The notes under the pieces were generated by a model. That model had not been told where the DNA came from. It did not search any database and saw only the letters and a program-made list of their open reading frames with translations. Of a DNA stretch of 34,233 nt, positions 33,918-34,233 are shown in pieces. The translations under genes and the position numbers were made by a program. Each line of letters begins with the position of its first letter. Position 1 is the stretch's first letter. This DNA comes from Polyangiaceae bacterium (lineage in GTDB: Bacteria > Myxococcota_A > Polyangia > Polyangiales > Polyangiaceae), in assembly GCA_013361525.1 (NCBI GenBank), contig JABFXY010000009.1, positions 1 through 34,233 of the forward strand. Direction: 5' to 3'.

Positions 33918-34233
33918 GCGACCAACGCATCCGTATCCTGTTCACTGGCGGAGGTGGCGCCGGCACGATCGAGGTGATCCGCGCGCTGAAAGCCACGGGC
34001 CGCTACTACGTTATTGCAGCGGATGCGGGGGAACATTCCGCAGGCTTTCCGCTCGCCGACAAGAAGTACGTCATTCCTTGGGGCATCGACCCCGCATTCG
34101 CGGCTGCCATGCGCGCGATGCTAGCGAGAGAGCAACCGCACTTCGTCGTTCCGTTGGTGGATGAGGAAATCCCAATCGTTCATCGATTGGTGACAGAAGA
34201 ATTTCCCACCGTGAAGGTCGTCGCACCCTCGCT
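33914..34233 (+). CDS. ATP-grasp enzyme, N-terminal part (cut by window end)
   Basis: The first 106 residues are present. MSDQRIRILFTGGGGAGTIE followed by VIRALKATGRYYVIAADAGE is a Rossmann-like pre-ATP-grasp domain as in the CarB/PylC/biotin-carboxylase-like set. KKYVIPWGIDPAFAAAM and HFVVPLVDEEIPIVHRLVTE continue it. The ATP-binding domain lies beyond the window. ATP-grasp proteins in polysaccharide loci often form amide or peptide links to sugars. The reaction here cannot be told. ATGA overlap with the deacetylase gene shows it belongs to the dehydratase-led operon. Confidence 0.85.
   Translation, partial: MSDQRIRILFTGGGGAGTIEVIRALKATGRYYVIAADAGEHSAGFPLADKKYVIPWGIDPAFAAAMRAMLAREQPHFVVPLVDEEIPIVHRLVTEEFPTVKVVAPS

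Overview
The window is high-GC and has the marks of a myxobacterium (Myxococcota, probably the Polyangiales side). It has many secreted lipoproteins in which a Gly/Ser-rich linker follows the lipobox, two proteins with MYXO-CTERM-like tails (Gly-rich segment, Cys-Gly-Ser-Cys, hydrophobic helix, basic end), VCBS/FG-GAP-type repeats, and long spurious ORFs on most frames caused by GC skew. Genus-level placement is inference only.

Layout. (1) 1-1619: a RAYT-like HUH (Y1) transposase gene on the minus strand. It is flanked on both sides by copies of a short palindromic repeat (core GATTCATTCGC), in opposite orientation left and right. (2) 1620-4565: a minus-strand pair encoding a secreted DUF255/YyaL-type thioredoxin-fold lipoprotein and a propeller-like lipoprotein. 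It is divergent from a large VCBS-repeat lipoprotein (4621-6957). (3) 7051-7503: a rhodanese-like lipoprotein whose frame is interrupted by one in-frame TGA inside the active-site loop. The frame continues perfectly through the rest of the domain, and a hairpin with a GGUC loop sits 20 nt after the TGA. This is the best candidate for something special here: a selenocysteine-containing rhodanese. (4) 7665-10918: glycolytic operon gap-pgk-tpiA, with a long acidic tail on TpiA. It is followed by an unknown membrane-anchored protein, secG, a GT-C-type membrane glycosyltransferase and a fused acetyltransferase-aminotransferase for UDP-GlcNAc(3NAc)A-type sugar synthesis (to 15190). (5) 15244-23347: surface lipoproteins and a tandem pair of large paralogous MYXO-CTERM proteins. 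(6) 23391-34233: a polysaccharide biosynthesis/modification locus. It holds a GNAT acyltransferase, two polysaccharide deacetylase-fold proteins, two OafA-type membrane acyltransferases, a beta-helix lipoprotein, a WbpM/PglF-type 4,6-dehydratase, a PglC-type phosphoglycosyl transferase and an ATP-grasp protein cut by the window end.

How they work together. The dehydratase, the initiating phosphoglycosyl transferase, the second deacetylase and the ATP-grasp gene are packed with 3-4 bp gaps or overlaps, which suggests one operon that starts and tailors a surface glycan. The OafA proteins and the GNAT would acylate it. The fused WbpD/WbpE-like enzyme and the GT-C enzyme upstream point to a second sugar-modifying pathway. 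No rRNA, tRNA or CRISPR array was seen.
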